A DNA stretch of 64,000 nucleotides from positions 24,681,273 to 24,745,272 of the forward strand of contig NC_089589.1 of assembly GCF_019320115.1 (NCBI RefSeq), written 5' to 3'. A program made the position numbers and the translations under genes. Every line of letters begins with the position of its first letter. Position 1 is the stretch's first letter. The notes beneath the pieces are model-generated. The model saw only the letters and a program-made list of their open reading frames with translations, did no database searches and was not told the origin of the DNA. This DNA comes from Miscanthus floridulus (lineage: Eukaryota; Streptophyta; Magnoliopsida; Poales; Poaceae). This document shows positions 20,253-31,263 of this stretch, piece after piece.

Positions 20253-22994
20253 TGTAACACCCTAAAATTTTGCATATTTTTGAAATAGGAGAAAATGGTT
20301 AATTATGCATTTTGTGGGAATTTGAATTTAGGAAAATAATAAATTCTATTGAAAATAAAATCAAATATAAGGTCACAATCATGTATGTGCATTCATGATG
20401 TTGCATAATATTTTGTATTGCCTTGGTTGAAGTCGGGTTTCAAATTGAGTCGAAATTTCATTTTGAACTTGCTTTGGAAAAATTAGAAAAAGAAAAAATA
20501 AATTTCCTTTCTCCTTCCTTAGTTTTAGGCTGTGGGCCTGCTTCTGTCCGTGGCCATTTCTCCCCCGTGCCAGCCTGCTTCACTTCCTTCCCGCAGCGGC
20601 CCACTCGGCCTTGTTCCAGTGCCGGCCCATTTCTTTCCCGCGCCGCACCGCAACGGCCCCGCTTCGCCAGCCCAGCCTGGTCGTGCCTACGCCCGCGCGC
20701 TTTCCTCCGACCACTGACCGCCCAGGGCCCTAGGCGTCAGGCCTTCTCCTTCCTCTCGCCCGTGGCTGGCTCGGATTCTAACTCGCGCCGACGCCAGTGT
20801 CTGTCTCCGCCATGATCTCCGTGATGCCAGTGACGCCCAAGAACCCCGCCCCCATAAATAGCCGTCTCCTCCACCTCCTTATCCATCTTGCCGCAAGCTT
20901 TTTTCGCCCACGCAAGCTGCAGCCACGCCTCACCCAAGCACCGCTGCAACCGTCGCCGACCACTGAGCGTCGTGCCATCTCTGAGCTTCCCGCTCGGTGT
21001 TTTTGGGTCCGGTGAGTCCACCGTCGCTCCCTCTATCTCCTGGGCTTTTTATTTCGTCGAACCGAGCGCTGTAGCCTCCAAACCGCGAGCTCCGGCGAGC
21101 CACCCATTGCGCTGCCGTCGGCCACCCGTCGCCGGTCCTGTTCCGACGGCAGTGTTTTTTCCACCGCCAGATCAAATCTCAGCCGATCAGATCTAATCCG
21201 ACGGTCCTTAATCCAAGATACCCCTTCGCCGTCGGTTTTTCAAAAAGCCCCTTACAATTATTTCAGATTTAACCCGCCGTCCCTAGCGTCTTTTCCAAAT
21301 TCCGTTTCTTTCTTTTGAAAGCGTATTTTGGTTCGGTTAGATTGAAAATACGTTTTCAGCTATTTATAGTTTTGCCACTCAACTTGTTTTAGCCATAAAA
21401 TCTCCGTTTTAACTCCGATTTGATCCGTTCAAGTTACGTTAGGTTCATAATTAGGTAATCTACATGTTTATACTACTGTTAAATAGGCTTTCAACCTTTA
21501 AAATTTGAGATTAGATTTAATCTATTATTTTCCTAAAGGAAAACTTGTTTAATTGATAACTTCTTCGTTTTAGCTCCGATTTTTGTGATCTTCGCGTCTG
21601 TGTGTTCGTAGCGAGACGTAGATTCATTTTCCAAACTTTTCATCTTGATTTTATGCTGTTGGTGTTCTGTTTTAGTCTATAGCTTTGTTTGCTTTGCATG
21701 ATTGCTCCTGGATGTTTGTATGTTGCTGTGTTATCGAGTATAGACGGTGAGCAATTCATGGGAGATCAAGGGTACAACTTTGACGAGCAGGACCAGCAGG
21801 ATTACTTTGCTCAAGGCAAGTATAGTATGGGATCATCCTTGTTTTCTATTCACGTTAATTCATTAAATTCATGTTGCATATGTCACCTTGATAGGAATTT
21901 CCTAGAACTAAACTTTTACCTTGTCACCTACGGGTTATGCATTTGGGTAGCTTTGCTAGTGCTCAATTAAACCATGATCTTGTAACTTGACTAATGGTAT
22001 ATGCAATAAACATTAAAATATGACTTTTTAACAACATGGAAACAGGGGCTGGAGTCTTTAGCTACTTTCTAAATGCTTCAGATTTCTCTCCCTAAGGACT
22101 TATCTGTAAGTGATCATCCGGGACTTACATTATAGCTGTGAGGGCTACGTGGCTCTGGCTTTAGCTCAGTATGAGGACCTTTTATAGCTTGTTAGTGGTT
22201 ACCTTTATTGGCGTAAGAATGGCTTGCTAAATCGGGTATAGTGCGGCCTTTGTCCCTATGTGTATAGGCTGCGTGTCAATGTGCCATCGGGAAGGGGGGC
22301 TCTACATCTGTTTGTCGAGTGAATCTAACGTCCCTAACTTGTTAGACAAACCTTTGAAAGGCTTCATAGTGACCCATGCCTGCTCACCTTAGAAGTGTTT
22401 TGGGAGTAATTAACCCGGGCATATAGGTATCATGACTCATAGTGAAAGTGTACAACCTCTGTAGAGTGTAAAACTGGTATATCAGCCGTGCTCACGATCA
22501 CGAGCGGCCTTGAAACATTTATGGAATAGATAAACACTAAGAATCATTTGTTTATGTTATTCATTATTCATGTTTACATTTGATCATGTGTTTTGCATTG
22601 GGAATTGAAACAACTTGTTGCTACTCTTAAGCAAAAATTGTGACAACTAAAAGTTGAATGCTGTTAAACCTGTCTCAAGCCTTTTGAGCCTCATGAACCC
22701 CGTGTTACACTTGTTGAGTGCGACATGTACTTACGCTTGTTTATTTTCATTATTTGGATAAAAATCCCGGATGGGTAACATATGACTATGGGTATGATGA
22801 TTTTCCTGAGGACTTCTAGACTTGTGGTCAACCTGTCGACGTCCCTGTGAAATGGAGCTTCCGCGAGAGATCGTTTATTATTTCTGCTATATTTATGTGA
22901 TAACTCTGTCTTATTCATGATGTAATAAACAATTGTGATGATACTATTTATAATTTGTCAACTTATGTATGTGACTGATCTCTGGACGCACATA
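20253..22994 (+). repeat. Tekay-A 3' LTR, left part (up to CACTA-2 insertion)
   Basis: Starts TGTAACACCC and follows the 5' LTR base by base to 22994, where CACTA-2 interrupts within '...GCACATA'. Contains the TATA-like box at 20854, donor GGTCCG|GTGAGT at 21011/21012 and the mini-exon A copy at 21744-21815. In this copy the frame upstream of the donor is open into the GC-rich part but has no AUG within the inferred transcript. Confidence 0.93.
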
Positions 22995-23260
22995 CACTAC
23001 TAGAGAACAGACTTTAGAACGATGTCCCAATTTGGCATTAGCCTCGGCATTTTTTGCCCCCGGGACTAAAGGTTCCTACCCAACGATCATCCGCGGGCAG
23101 GGATCTTTAGTCCCGGCTGGTATTACCAACCGGGACTAAAGGTAAACCTTTAGTCCCAGTTGGTAATACCAGCCGTCCCGGTTTAGGTGATGCCCCGGGA
23201 ATAAAGATTACTCTTTAGTCCTAGTTTGGCCCCCTAACCGGGACTAATTATCCCGGCCTA
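22995..23260. repeat. CACTA-2 left TIR and subterminal repeats
   Basis: CACTACTAG terminus, then alternating GGGACTAAAG and CTTTAGTCCCGG units spaced by GGTTGGTA/TACCAACC (about 23058-23245), ending 'TATCCCGGCCTATAGACC', a phrase repeated before the TNP1 promoter at 30040. Probable binding array for the element's DNA-binding protein. Confidence 0.87.
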
Positions 23261-23684
23261 TAGACCATCTCATTTCTTCCTCCCTGAGCTTGAGCCATTC
23301 CATTCAAACTCATTGTCTCTGTTCTTCAGCTTGCTGTTGTTCTTGCTCTCTCCCCCTCCATTGGTATTGCTCTTCGATTTTGGAGGTAACAAACTTAATC
23401 CTCTTATGTTTTATCAGTAGCTTATCTCATTTTGCGATGTAGATGCATGTGTAACTTTATATGTTGGACTTTATTATGATTTTATGTCATTTTTAATTAG
23501 CTAAAAATCACATGATGATTTGCATATATGTTTGGATAAACAAAAGTTAAATTAGTTCATCAAAATCACGCCTCGCTCGTCCTCTCTGGAGCACGCGCCA
23601 TGAAATGATGCCTTTTATTTTTTAGAATTAAATTTTCCATGAAATGAAAAACTTAGAAAATAGTTAGAAAATTATAGAAAATCT

Positions 23685-23908
23685 GTACTAGTTGAACTTG
23701 CGGACCGTGTTCATCTCGGCGAGCATGTTCTCTGCCGAGCGGTAATGGATGTCAAGGAGGAGCTTTGATTCTACGAGGGAGAGCAGCAACGATCGTGGAA
23801 GACCGTGTTCCCTTCCTCGTAGAATCGGAGCTCTTCCTTGGCCAAGTACGATGTCGTCCGGTGGAGAAATGCTCGCCGAGATGATCACATAAGCAAGGTC
23901 AACTAGTA
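23685..23908. ncRNA. Candidate MIRNA-like foldback in CACTA-2
   Basis: A 224-base imperfect hairpin. Outer arms GTACTAGTTGAACTTGC and GCAAGGTCAACTAGTAC; middle arms ATCTCGGCGAGCAT and ATGCTCGCCGAGAT; inner arms AGCTTTGATTCTACGAGG and CCTCGTAGAATCGGAGCT, with a short loop near 23783-23810. Mismatches and small bulges resemble a plant miRNA or siRNA precursor. It sits between the subterminal repeats and the GRF gene. Whether it is transcribed or diced is unknown. Confidence 0.55.
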
Positions 23909-24147
23909 CGGATGGTTATTTATTGAAACATGTTTTTGAGCTATGTGATTTCTATGTCATTTTTAGCTCAAAATCACATGATGATTTACAATAGTAAAAT
24001 CACTTGATAGTTTGGTATTTTACTATTATACATAGTACATATTTCATGGTTTAGTTAGATAAATAAAGAATTTTAGTTTTGTTTAAATATATTATTTTAG
24101 AAAATGTGAAATTTACACTAGTTTGCAAAAATAAGTATAGAAAGTAG

Positions 24148-24668
24148 ATGACAACTGGTACCGAATCCTTGGCCTCTCGTTCAGTTGCGAAACGACTGAG
24201 GCCAGAACTCCCTCTCATTATCTGCGGCAAGTGTAAGCAGAAGATTGTGATGGAGTACCGAGTCAAGAGACAGGGACCCAACAAGGGTCGTGTTTTCTAC
24301 AAGTGCTCGGATCGCGATGTGAGTTTCTTACGCATTTGATTATTATGGCTAATTGACCTGCTTTTCTTGAATATTTTTGACTAAATATTTTTTGGCTTTA
24401 ATTTCAGTGGGAGGGCAATGGATGCGATGGTTGGTACTGGGAGGAAGATTATGCTACATATGTGTAGAATTCGGGTGCGCTTGAGGTAGCGGCTGCTGAT
24501 GATGAGGCAGTGAGCCAGCAGGAGAAGCTTATTGATATTCAACAGACGAATGATTTGTCTGTTTTAGTTGCGTACGGTCACGAAATAATTATGTTACTGA
24601 AGTGCATTGTAGTTTTAGTTTGTTTAGTGATAGTTGGGATTGCTTATGTTGTAGCCAGGCTTAGTTAA
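24148..24668 (+). pseudogene. GRF zinc-finger / transmembrane protein gene of CACTA-2 (one nonsense codon)
   Basis: Exon 1, 24148-24318, starts ATG and ends at GAT|GTGAGT; exon 2, 24408-24668, follows 'ATTTCAG', both phase 0. The product would be about 143 residues. A GRF-type zinc finger spans about residues 24-68: 'ICGKCKQKI', 'GPNKGRVFYKC', then 'GNGCDGWYW', giving the four Cys ligands and the GPNKGR signature. After an acidic linker a hydrophobic segment 'LLKCIVVLVCLVIVGIAYVV' predicts one C-terminal membrane helix. An in-frame TAG at 24465 (expected CAG) truncates it after the finger. GRF fingers bind single-stranded or unusual nucleic acids in other proteins; the role here is unknown. 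Read as a separate gene upstream of TNP2. Confidence 0.75.
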
Positions 24669-24762
24669 TTAATCAACCGTGTGTGTGTTATCTATGTTGT
24701 GTAATAAAATACTTAATTATGTTCAAGGTTTTTATAATTTGTCGTGTAATGCAGATTATGTC

Positions 24763-27700
24763 ATGCCATTAGATGTACAATGCCGATCGCCGTCCCAAGA
24801 CTTTATTGAGGGTGTGCACTATTTCTTAGGTGTGGCCGAGGCAAATAAGCGGGATGGTTTCATGTGCTGTCCATGTGCCATATGTAAGAATTTAAAGGAA
24901 TATTCAAGCTCAATGAGTCTTCATTCACATTTGCTTAAGTCAGGTTTCATGTCAAACTATATATGTTGGACTAAGCATGGAGAAAGCGGGGTCATGATGG
25001 AAGAAGGTGAAGGAGAAGATTTAGACATTGATGACATTATTGCTCAGTATGGTGCCTTTGATGATACTACAATGGGGGGAGATGAAGAAGAGGTAGCGGT
25101 AGAAGATGATCTCGGTGATGCTCTTGGCGATGCCATTCGTGATGCACAACAAGAATACGAAAGTGAAAAAGAGAAAGTTAAGTTCGAGCGCATGCTTGAG
25201 GATCATAGGAAGTTGCTATACCCGACGGCCGAAGAGGGGCAAAAAAAGTTGGGTACAACACTGGAATTGCTACAGTGGAAGGCAAAGAATGGTGTATCCG
25301 ACAAGGCATTTGGGAATTTATTGAACCTCATAAAGAAGATGCTTCCGAAGCCAAATGAATTGCCCACCACTACGTACTGAAGCAAAAAAGGTTGTCTGCC
25401 CTTTGGGATTAAAAATCTAGAAGATACATGCATGTCCTAATGACTGCATCCTCTACCATGGCAATGAATACGAGAATTTGGATGAATGCCCGGTATGTAA
25501 AGCAGCATGGTATAAGATCAGGCGCGATGATCCTGGTGACGTCGAGGGTGAACAACGTCCTAGAAAGAAAATCCCTGCCAAGGTTATGTGGTATGCTCCT
25601 ATAATACCACGCTTAAAACTGTTTGTTCAGAAATAAAGACCATGCAAAGTTGTTGCGGTGGCATAAAGAAGACCGTAAGGTAGACAATATGCTGAGACAC
25701 CCAGCTGATGGGTCCTAGTGGAGAGCGATAGATAGGGAATTTCCAGAGTTTGCAAATGAGGCTAGAAACTTAAGGTTCGCCTTAAGTACAGATGGTATGA
25801 ATCCTTTTGGGGAGTAGAGCACTAGTCATAGCACTTGGCCAGTTACTCTATGTATCTACAACCTTCCTCCATGGTTATGCATGAAGCGGAAGTTCATTAT
25901 GATGCCGATCCTCATCCAAGGTCCGAGGCAACCTGGCAACGACATTGATGTCTATCTGAAGCCATTAGTTGAAGAACTTCTAGTTTTATGGAACAAACCA
26001 GGTGTACGTGTCTGGGATGAGTACAAACAAGAACACTTTGACCTACGAGCAATGTTGTTCGTAACAATCAATGATTGGCCTGCTTTAAGTAATCTTTCAG
26101 GTCAGACAAACAAAGGATATAATGCATGCACACATTGTTTTGATGACCTTGACAGTATATATTTGAAAAGATGTCGAAAGGTCATGTACCTTGGCCATCG
26201 TCGATTCCTTCCTTTGAATCACCAAGTAAGAAAGAAAGGTAAGCATTTTAAAGGTAAGCCAGACCACCGAAAGAAGCCTCATAACCGAACCGGGGAAGAT
26301 GTACTCGCAATGGTCAAGGATGTGAAAGTAGTATTTGGAAAGGGACAAGGCAGTGAATCTGTTCCCAAAGATGCTAAGGGACACGCACCCATGTGGAAGA
26401 AGAAGTCCATCTTTTGGGAGCTACCCTATTGGCAAGTCCTAGAGGTCCGCAACGCAATCGACGTGATGCACCTGACAAAGAATCTTTGTGTGAACCTGTT
26501 AGGATTCATGGGTGTGTATGGGAAGCCAAAGGATTCACTTGAAGCACGCCTAGGACTTGCAGGGCATGAAAGAATGAGACAACCTTCATCCTAGAGAAGA
26601 CAGATGATGGACGTCATTACTTAAGTCCTGCTAGCTACACGCTTAGCAAAGAAGAGAGGGACAAGCATGTTCGAATGTCTAAGCAGCATCAAGGTCCCAT
26701 CGGGATTCTCCTCCAATATAAAGGGTATAATAAATGTGCCAGAGAAGAAATTCCTAAACTTAAAGTCCCACGACTGCCACTGTGCTTATGACGCAATTGC
26801 TTCCTAGTTGCTTTAAGAGGAATTCTACCTCCACATGTACGTCTAGCCACCGTGAAGCTATGTGCATTCCTCAATGCAATTTCTCAGAAGGCAATCAATC
26901 CTAGTGGAACTAGCTACTCTACAGAATGATGTGGTTCAATGTCTTGTCAGCTTTGAGTTGGTGTTCCCTCCATCCTTCTTTAATATCATGACACACCTCC
27001 TAGTTCATTTGGTGAAGGAGATTAGTATTCTTGGACCTGTGTTCTTACATAACATGTTCCCCTTCGAGAGGTTTATGGGAGTCTTGAAGAAATATGTGAA
27101 AGTCCATTCTAAGCCTGAAGGAAGCATCGCCTAGGGCTATGGAACAGAGGAGGTCATTGAGTTCTGTGTTGACTTTATTCCTGACCTTGCCCCGATTGGC
27201 GTTCCCGAATCGCGACACGAGGGGAGACTCAGTGGTAAAGGAAACTTTAGGGAAGAAAACATATATTGGCATGGAAGACGATTATTTCAATAAAGCACAC
27301 TACACAGTTCTTCAGAACTCGTCATTGGTGCATCCGTACATCGAGATACATAAGGAGTTCTTACGATCCAAGTTTCCAGGGAAGACTGAAGCTTGGATTA
27401 GGCGTCAGCACATGGAAAGTTTCAGTGGTTGGTTGCGAAAAGAATGTCAAGGCGATGACAATATTGATGAGCAACTGTATTTGTTGGCTAGGCAACCATC
27501 GTGGCATATCCTCACGTACCAAGGGTACGAGATAAATGGGAATACATTTTACACAGTTGCCCAAGATAAAAGGAGCACCAATCAAAATAGTGGTGTTCGC
27601 ATAGATGGCACAGATCCAAATGGGAATATACAAACATATTATGGCCGCATAGAAGAGATATGGGAACTAGACTATGCACCTAATTTTAAAGTCCCTTTGT

Positions 27701-28125
27701 TCCGGTGCCAATGGGTGAAGCTGACCGGAGGAGGGGTAACAGTCGACAAAGAGTATGGAATGACAACAGTGGACCTCAACAATATTGGGTACAAAGACGA
27801 ACCATTCGTCCTTGCTGCCGATGTGAGTCAGATGTTCTATGTGAAAGACATGTCTACAAAATCAAAGAGAGGAAAAAACGAAGACATCAACTCAATGATC
27901 AATGAGCCAAAGCGCCACATAGTTCTTTCTGGGAAAATAAATATAGTGGGAATTGAAGACAAGTCAGACATGTCAGAAGATTATGAAAGAAATGTCCGAA
28001 TTCCACCCTTCATAGTGAAGAAAGATCCAAGCATCATGTTAAATGATGAAGACACTCCATGGTTACGACAAGATCATAACCAAGGGTCATACGTCAAGAA
28101 GAAATTCACTGTTGTGCCCGCATGA
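24763..28125 (+). pseudogene. TNP2 transposase of CACTA-2, broken
   Basis: N terminus (about 24770-24990) is the transposase-associated domain: 'MYNADRR' in one frame, then after a 1-base slip 'MCCPCAICKNL', 'SHLLKSGF' and 'YICWTKHGE'. An acidic region follows. Transposase_21 (about 25430-26590) includes 'HACPNDCILYHGNEYENLDE', 'GNDIDVYLKPLVEELLVLW', 'DLRAMLFVTINDWPA' and 'DVMHLTKNLCVNLLGF'. DUF4218 (about 26850-27170) has 'FPFERFMGVLKKYVK' and 'KPEGSIA'. DUF4216 (27520-27860) has 'GYEINGNTFYT' and 'FRCQWVKL'. Numerous stops and frameshifts lie between 25380 and 27140, several TAG for CAG or CGA-to-TGA-like changes. It would cut the element ends if functional; this copy is not. Confidence 0.93.
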
Positions 28126-28221
28126 TATAACGATGCATGTTTAATATATTATGTTTTAGAGACTGGATATTATGTAATATGTTATGACTTCACATTGTAA
28201 TATGTTTAATATATGTTCTCA

Positions 28222-29410
28222 GATTTCACAAGTGTGTGACATAGTTTTAGAAAGTCTATGAGATTCAAGAATTTATGACTAGTGTTTGATAAAACTTTCT
28301 CAAATGGGAAAATGAGCTATGTAACAATTGTAGATCTTGCTGAGATGATCAAACTTGGTATTCAGAGTTTTTTCATCTGAGGTCATTTAGTGTCTCATTT
28401 GAGTAAGTTTGACCAAGTCAAATTTGGTCAAATGAAAAAACAACACTTTGACTCTAGTATTATGAACTCTAAATGACTTCAAATTGAAAAGTTTTGAATA
28501 CCAAGTTTGTTAAACTCATCAAGATCTACAATTGTTGTTTTGGTCAACTTTCCATTTGAGAAAGTTTGGATGGTTCAAATTTGTGATTTTTAAATTTCGA
28601 CGCCTACAAACTAGTTTTCGGAACCCTAGATTGTCTCAAATTGAAAAGTTTTGAATACCAAGTTTGTTCAGCTCATCAAGATATACAATCCTTATATAGG
28701 CCATTTTTTCATTTGAGAAAGTTTGAACAAAATGTAGTTCAAATTTCACAAGTGTGTGACATAGTTTTAGAAAGTCTATATGAGATTCAAGAATTTGTGA
28801 CTAGTGTTTGATAAAACTTTCTCAAATGGGAAAATGAGCTATGTAACAATTGTAGATCTTGCTGAGATGATCAAACTTGGTATTCAGAGATTTTTCATCT
28901 GAGGTCATTTAGTGTCTCATTTGAGCAAGTTTGACCAAGTCAAATTTGGTCAAATGAAAAAACAACACTTTGACTCTAGTATTATGGACTCTAAATGACT
29001 TCAAATTGAAAAGTTTTGAATACCAAGTTTGTTAAACTCATCAAGATCTACAATTGTTGTTTTGGTCAACTTTCCATTTGAGATAGTTTGGACGGTTCAA
29101 ATTTGTGATTTTTAAATTTCGACGCCTACAAACTATTTTTCGGAACCCTAGATTGTCTCAAATTGAAAAGTTTTGAATACCAAGTTTGTTCAGCTCATCA
29201 AGATATACAATTGTTGTTTTGGTCAACTTTCCATTTGAGAAAGTTTAGATGGTTCAAATTTGTGATTTTTAAATTTCGACGCCTACAAACTAGTTTTCGG
29301 AACCCTAGATTGTCTCAAATTGAAAAGTTTTGAATATTAAGTTTGTTCAACTCATCAAGATCTACAATCCTTATATAGGCCATTTTTTCATTTGAAAAAG
29401 TTGTAGAACA
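28222..29410. repeat. Tandemly duplicated foldbacks in CACTA-2
   Basis: A unit of about 520 bp starting 'TTTCACAAGTGTGTGACATAG' occurs at 28224 and again at 28744; within the second, a sub-unit of about 170 bp (around 'TTCGACGCCTACAAACTA') is repeated again at about 29270. Each unit folds on itself: TTGTAGATCTTGCTGAGATG (28329-28348) pairs with the region ending AAGATCTACAATTG (28520-28533), and AACTTTCTCAAATGGG with CCATTTGAGAAAGTTT. Arms are about 100 bp with a loop of about 80. No coding potential. From 29411 to 29812 I see only AT-rich sequence. Confidence 0.82.
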
Positions 29411-29812
29411 AAAATACTATATTTCTTTATTTTTATAGGTTCAACAAAAATTTCCTGTCATTTTGGTCAAAAAACCGAGAAAAAATTGAAACATTGACGT
29501 TACAATAATGTGATAATAAATTTCCTATCGAATAATATTAGTTTTATTAATTTTAAGTTACAAATATATTTTTGCATTAACAAAATACTTAGTATTAGTA
29601 ACATTTATATTCTATATTCATAAAAGAAATTAAAAACTTTAGGTTACAAAATTTTCCTATTTACAATAAATAATTAGTTAATCAATAGTATTTTTTAAAA
29701 TAAATATTGCAAAGTATTGAAGTTGCTATAGAATTAATTAGTATTAAACAAGGAGAACAAAATCAAAATCCCAGGCCTTTCCAATTACTCTGGCGGGCTG
29801 CCAAAATTTTCA

Positions 29813-30060
29813 GGCCTTCAGTCCCGGCCCAGGCCAGGAACCGGGACTAAAGGGTGGGCGGAATTGCCCGCCCAAAAATACCTTTAGTCCCGGCTGGTAA
29901 CACCAACCGGGACTAAAGCTCCTTTAGTCCCGGCTGGTAAGCCGAACCGGGACTAAAGCTCCTTTAGTCCCAGTTCGGCTTACCAGCCGAGACTAAAGGA
30001 GCTTTAGTCCCGGTTGGTGTTACCAGACGGGACTAAAGGGTCCCGGCCTATATATATCGA
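29813..30060 (+). promoter_or_regulatory. Internal copy of terminal motif array plus TATA box, upstream of TNP1-ULP1
   Basis: At least seven TTTAGTCCCGG / CCGGGACTAAAG units (29820-30040), same motif as the element's ends, arranged as inverted pairs (GGTAACACCAACCGGGAC, GGTAAGCCGAACCGGGAC and complements). They end 'GTCCCGGCCTATATATATCG', with TATATATA at 30050-30057. The left end of the element has the related 'TCCCGGCCTATAGACC' at 23252. This places probable transposase-binding sites directly next to a core promoter, suggesting the DNA-binding protein regulates its own gene. No CACTA terminus is present at either side, so it is not simply a nested element. Confidence 0.65.
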
Positions 30061-31263
30061 ATGGTTCCTCTGTTCATCTTCTACTTTTCGATCTACACGT
30101 CGATCTCGTCTCTGCCGCGCCCGGCCGCGTCGAGCTCTGCCGCGCCACCGTCGTCGTCGATCTACCCCCGCCCAGCCTCGTCGTCCAGCCCCGCCCGGTG
30201 GCCGTCGAGCTTGTCTCCGCCGTACGTCGTCCTCGCGCGAGGTGCTCAGCTCGACCCTGTGGCCGGCCAGCACGCCCGCCATCCGCCCCTAGCTTGCTAG
30301 CTAGCTCGGCCATATTTTTTAGATAGTTTTTTAGATAGTTTTTTTAGATAGTTTTTGATATATATGTTAGATTAAAATGTATTAAAATTTAATTAGTAGT
30401 TTATTCTTAGTTTTTTAGTTAGTTTTTTAGATAGTTTTTTATATATGTTAATTAGATTTAAATGTATTAAAATTTAATTAGTAGTTTTTTAGATAGTTTT
30501 TTATTATAGTTTTTTATATATTTAGTAATTATTATTCTATCTCTCTCTATATATGTGTTAGATTTAATTTTGATTTAGTAATTCTATCTATGTATATATG
30601 ATAGGTTTAATTAGATTTAGTAATTAATTCTATCTAGATATATGTGTGTTATTTTATTTAATTGGATTTAGTAATTATATTCTATGTCTCTATATATATG
30701 TTAGATTTAATTTTGTTTTAGTAATTGACACATGCATATTTTATTAGTAATTCTATCTCTATATCACATGCATATTTTATTTTAGTAATTCTATCTATAT
30801 ATCACTTGGATATTTTATTAGTAATTCTATCTATATCACATGTATCTAGAGAGAGATTCTATATGTATACATATATATGTACTTAATTATTTCTATGTGT
30901 ATATATACATGTACTTAATTATTTCCATGTGTTGAGAGAGAGAGAAAATTGTATCTAGAGAGACATTCTATGTGTTATCACATGCATATCTAGAGATATA
31001 TACATATGCACTTATTTCTATGTGTTGAGAGAGAGAGAAAATTGTATCATTCTATGTGTATATATACATGTACTTATTTCCATGTTTTTGGATCGAAAGT
31101 GTTTTTGATTCGATTCCAAAGCCTATACCTTATTATTGTTTATCCTTATGAAATATTATGTGTTATTATATTTAATTGGATTTAGTAATTCTATATGTGT
31201 TATCACATGTACTTATGTTATGTGCCATAGTAATTCTATCTATGTGTTATCTTGAAGATACAA
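30061..31263 (+). other. 5' leader exon and AT-rich intron of the TNP1-ULP1 gene
   Basis: 30061-30300 is a GC-rich leader (CGTCGTC, CTCGTC units) resembling the leaders of the other CACTA elements. 30300-31240 is low-complexity AT-rich sequence built from 'TTTTTTAGATAGTTTTT', 'ATTTAGTAATTCTATCT' and 'TATATATG' words in many drifting copies, probably one intron. The coding start follows at 31264. Confidence 0.5.

Noticed and set aside
29813..30060. Nested CACTA element boundary
   Set aside because: No CACTA or TAGTG terminus and no 3-bp duplication on either side, so treated as an internal array.
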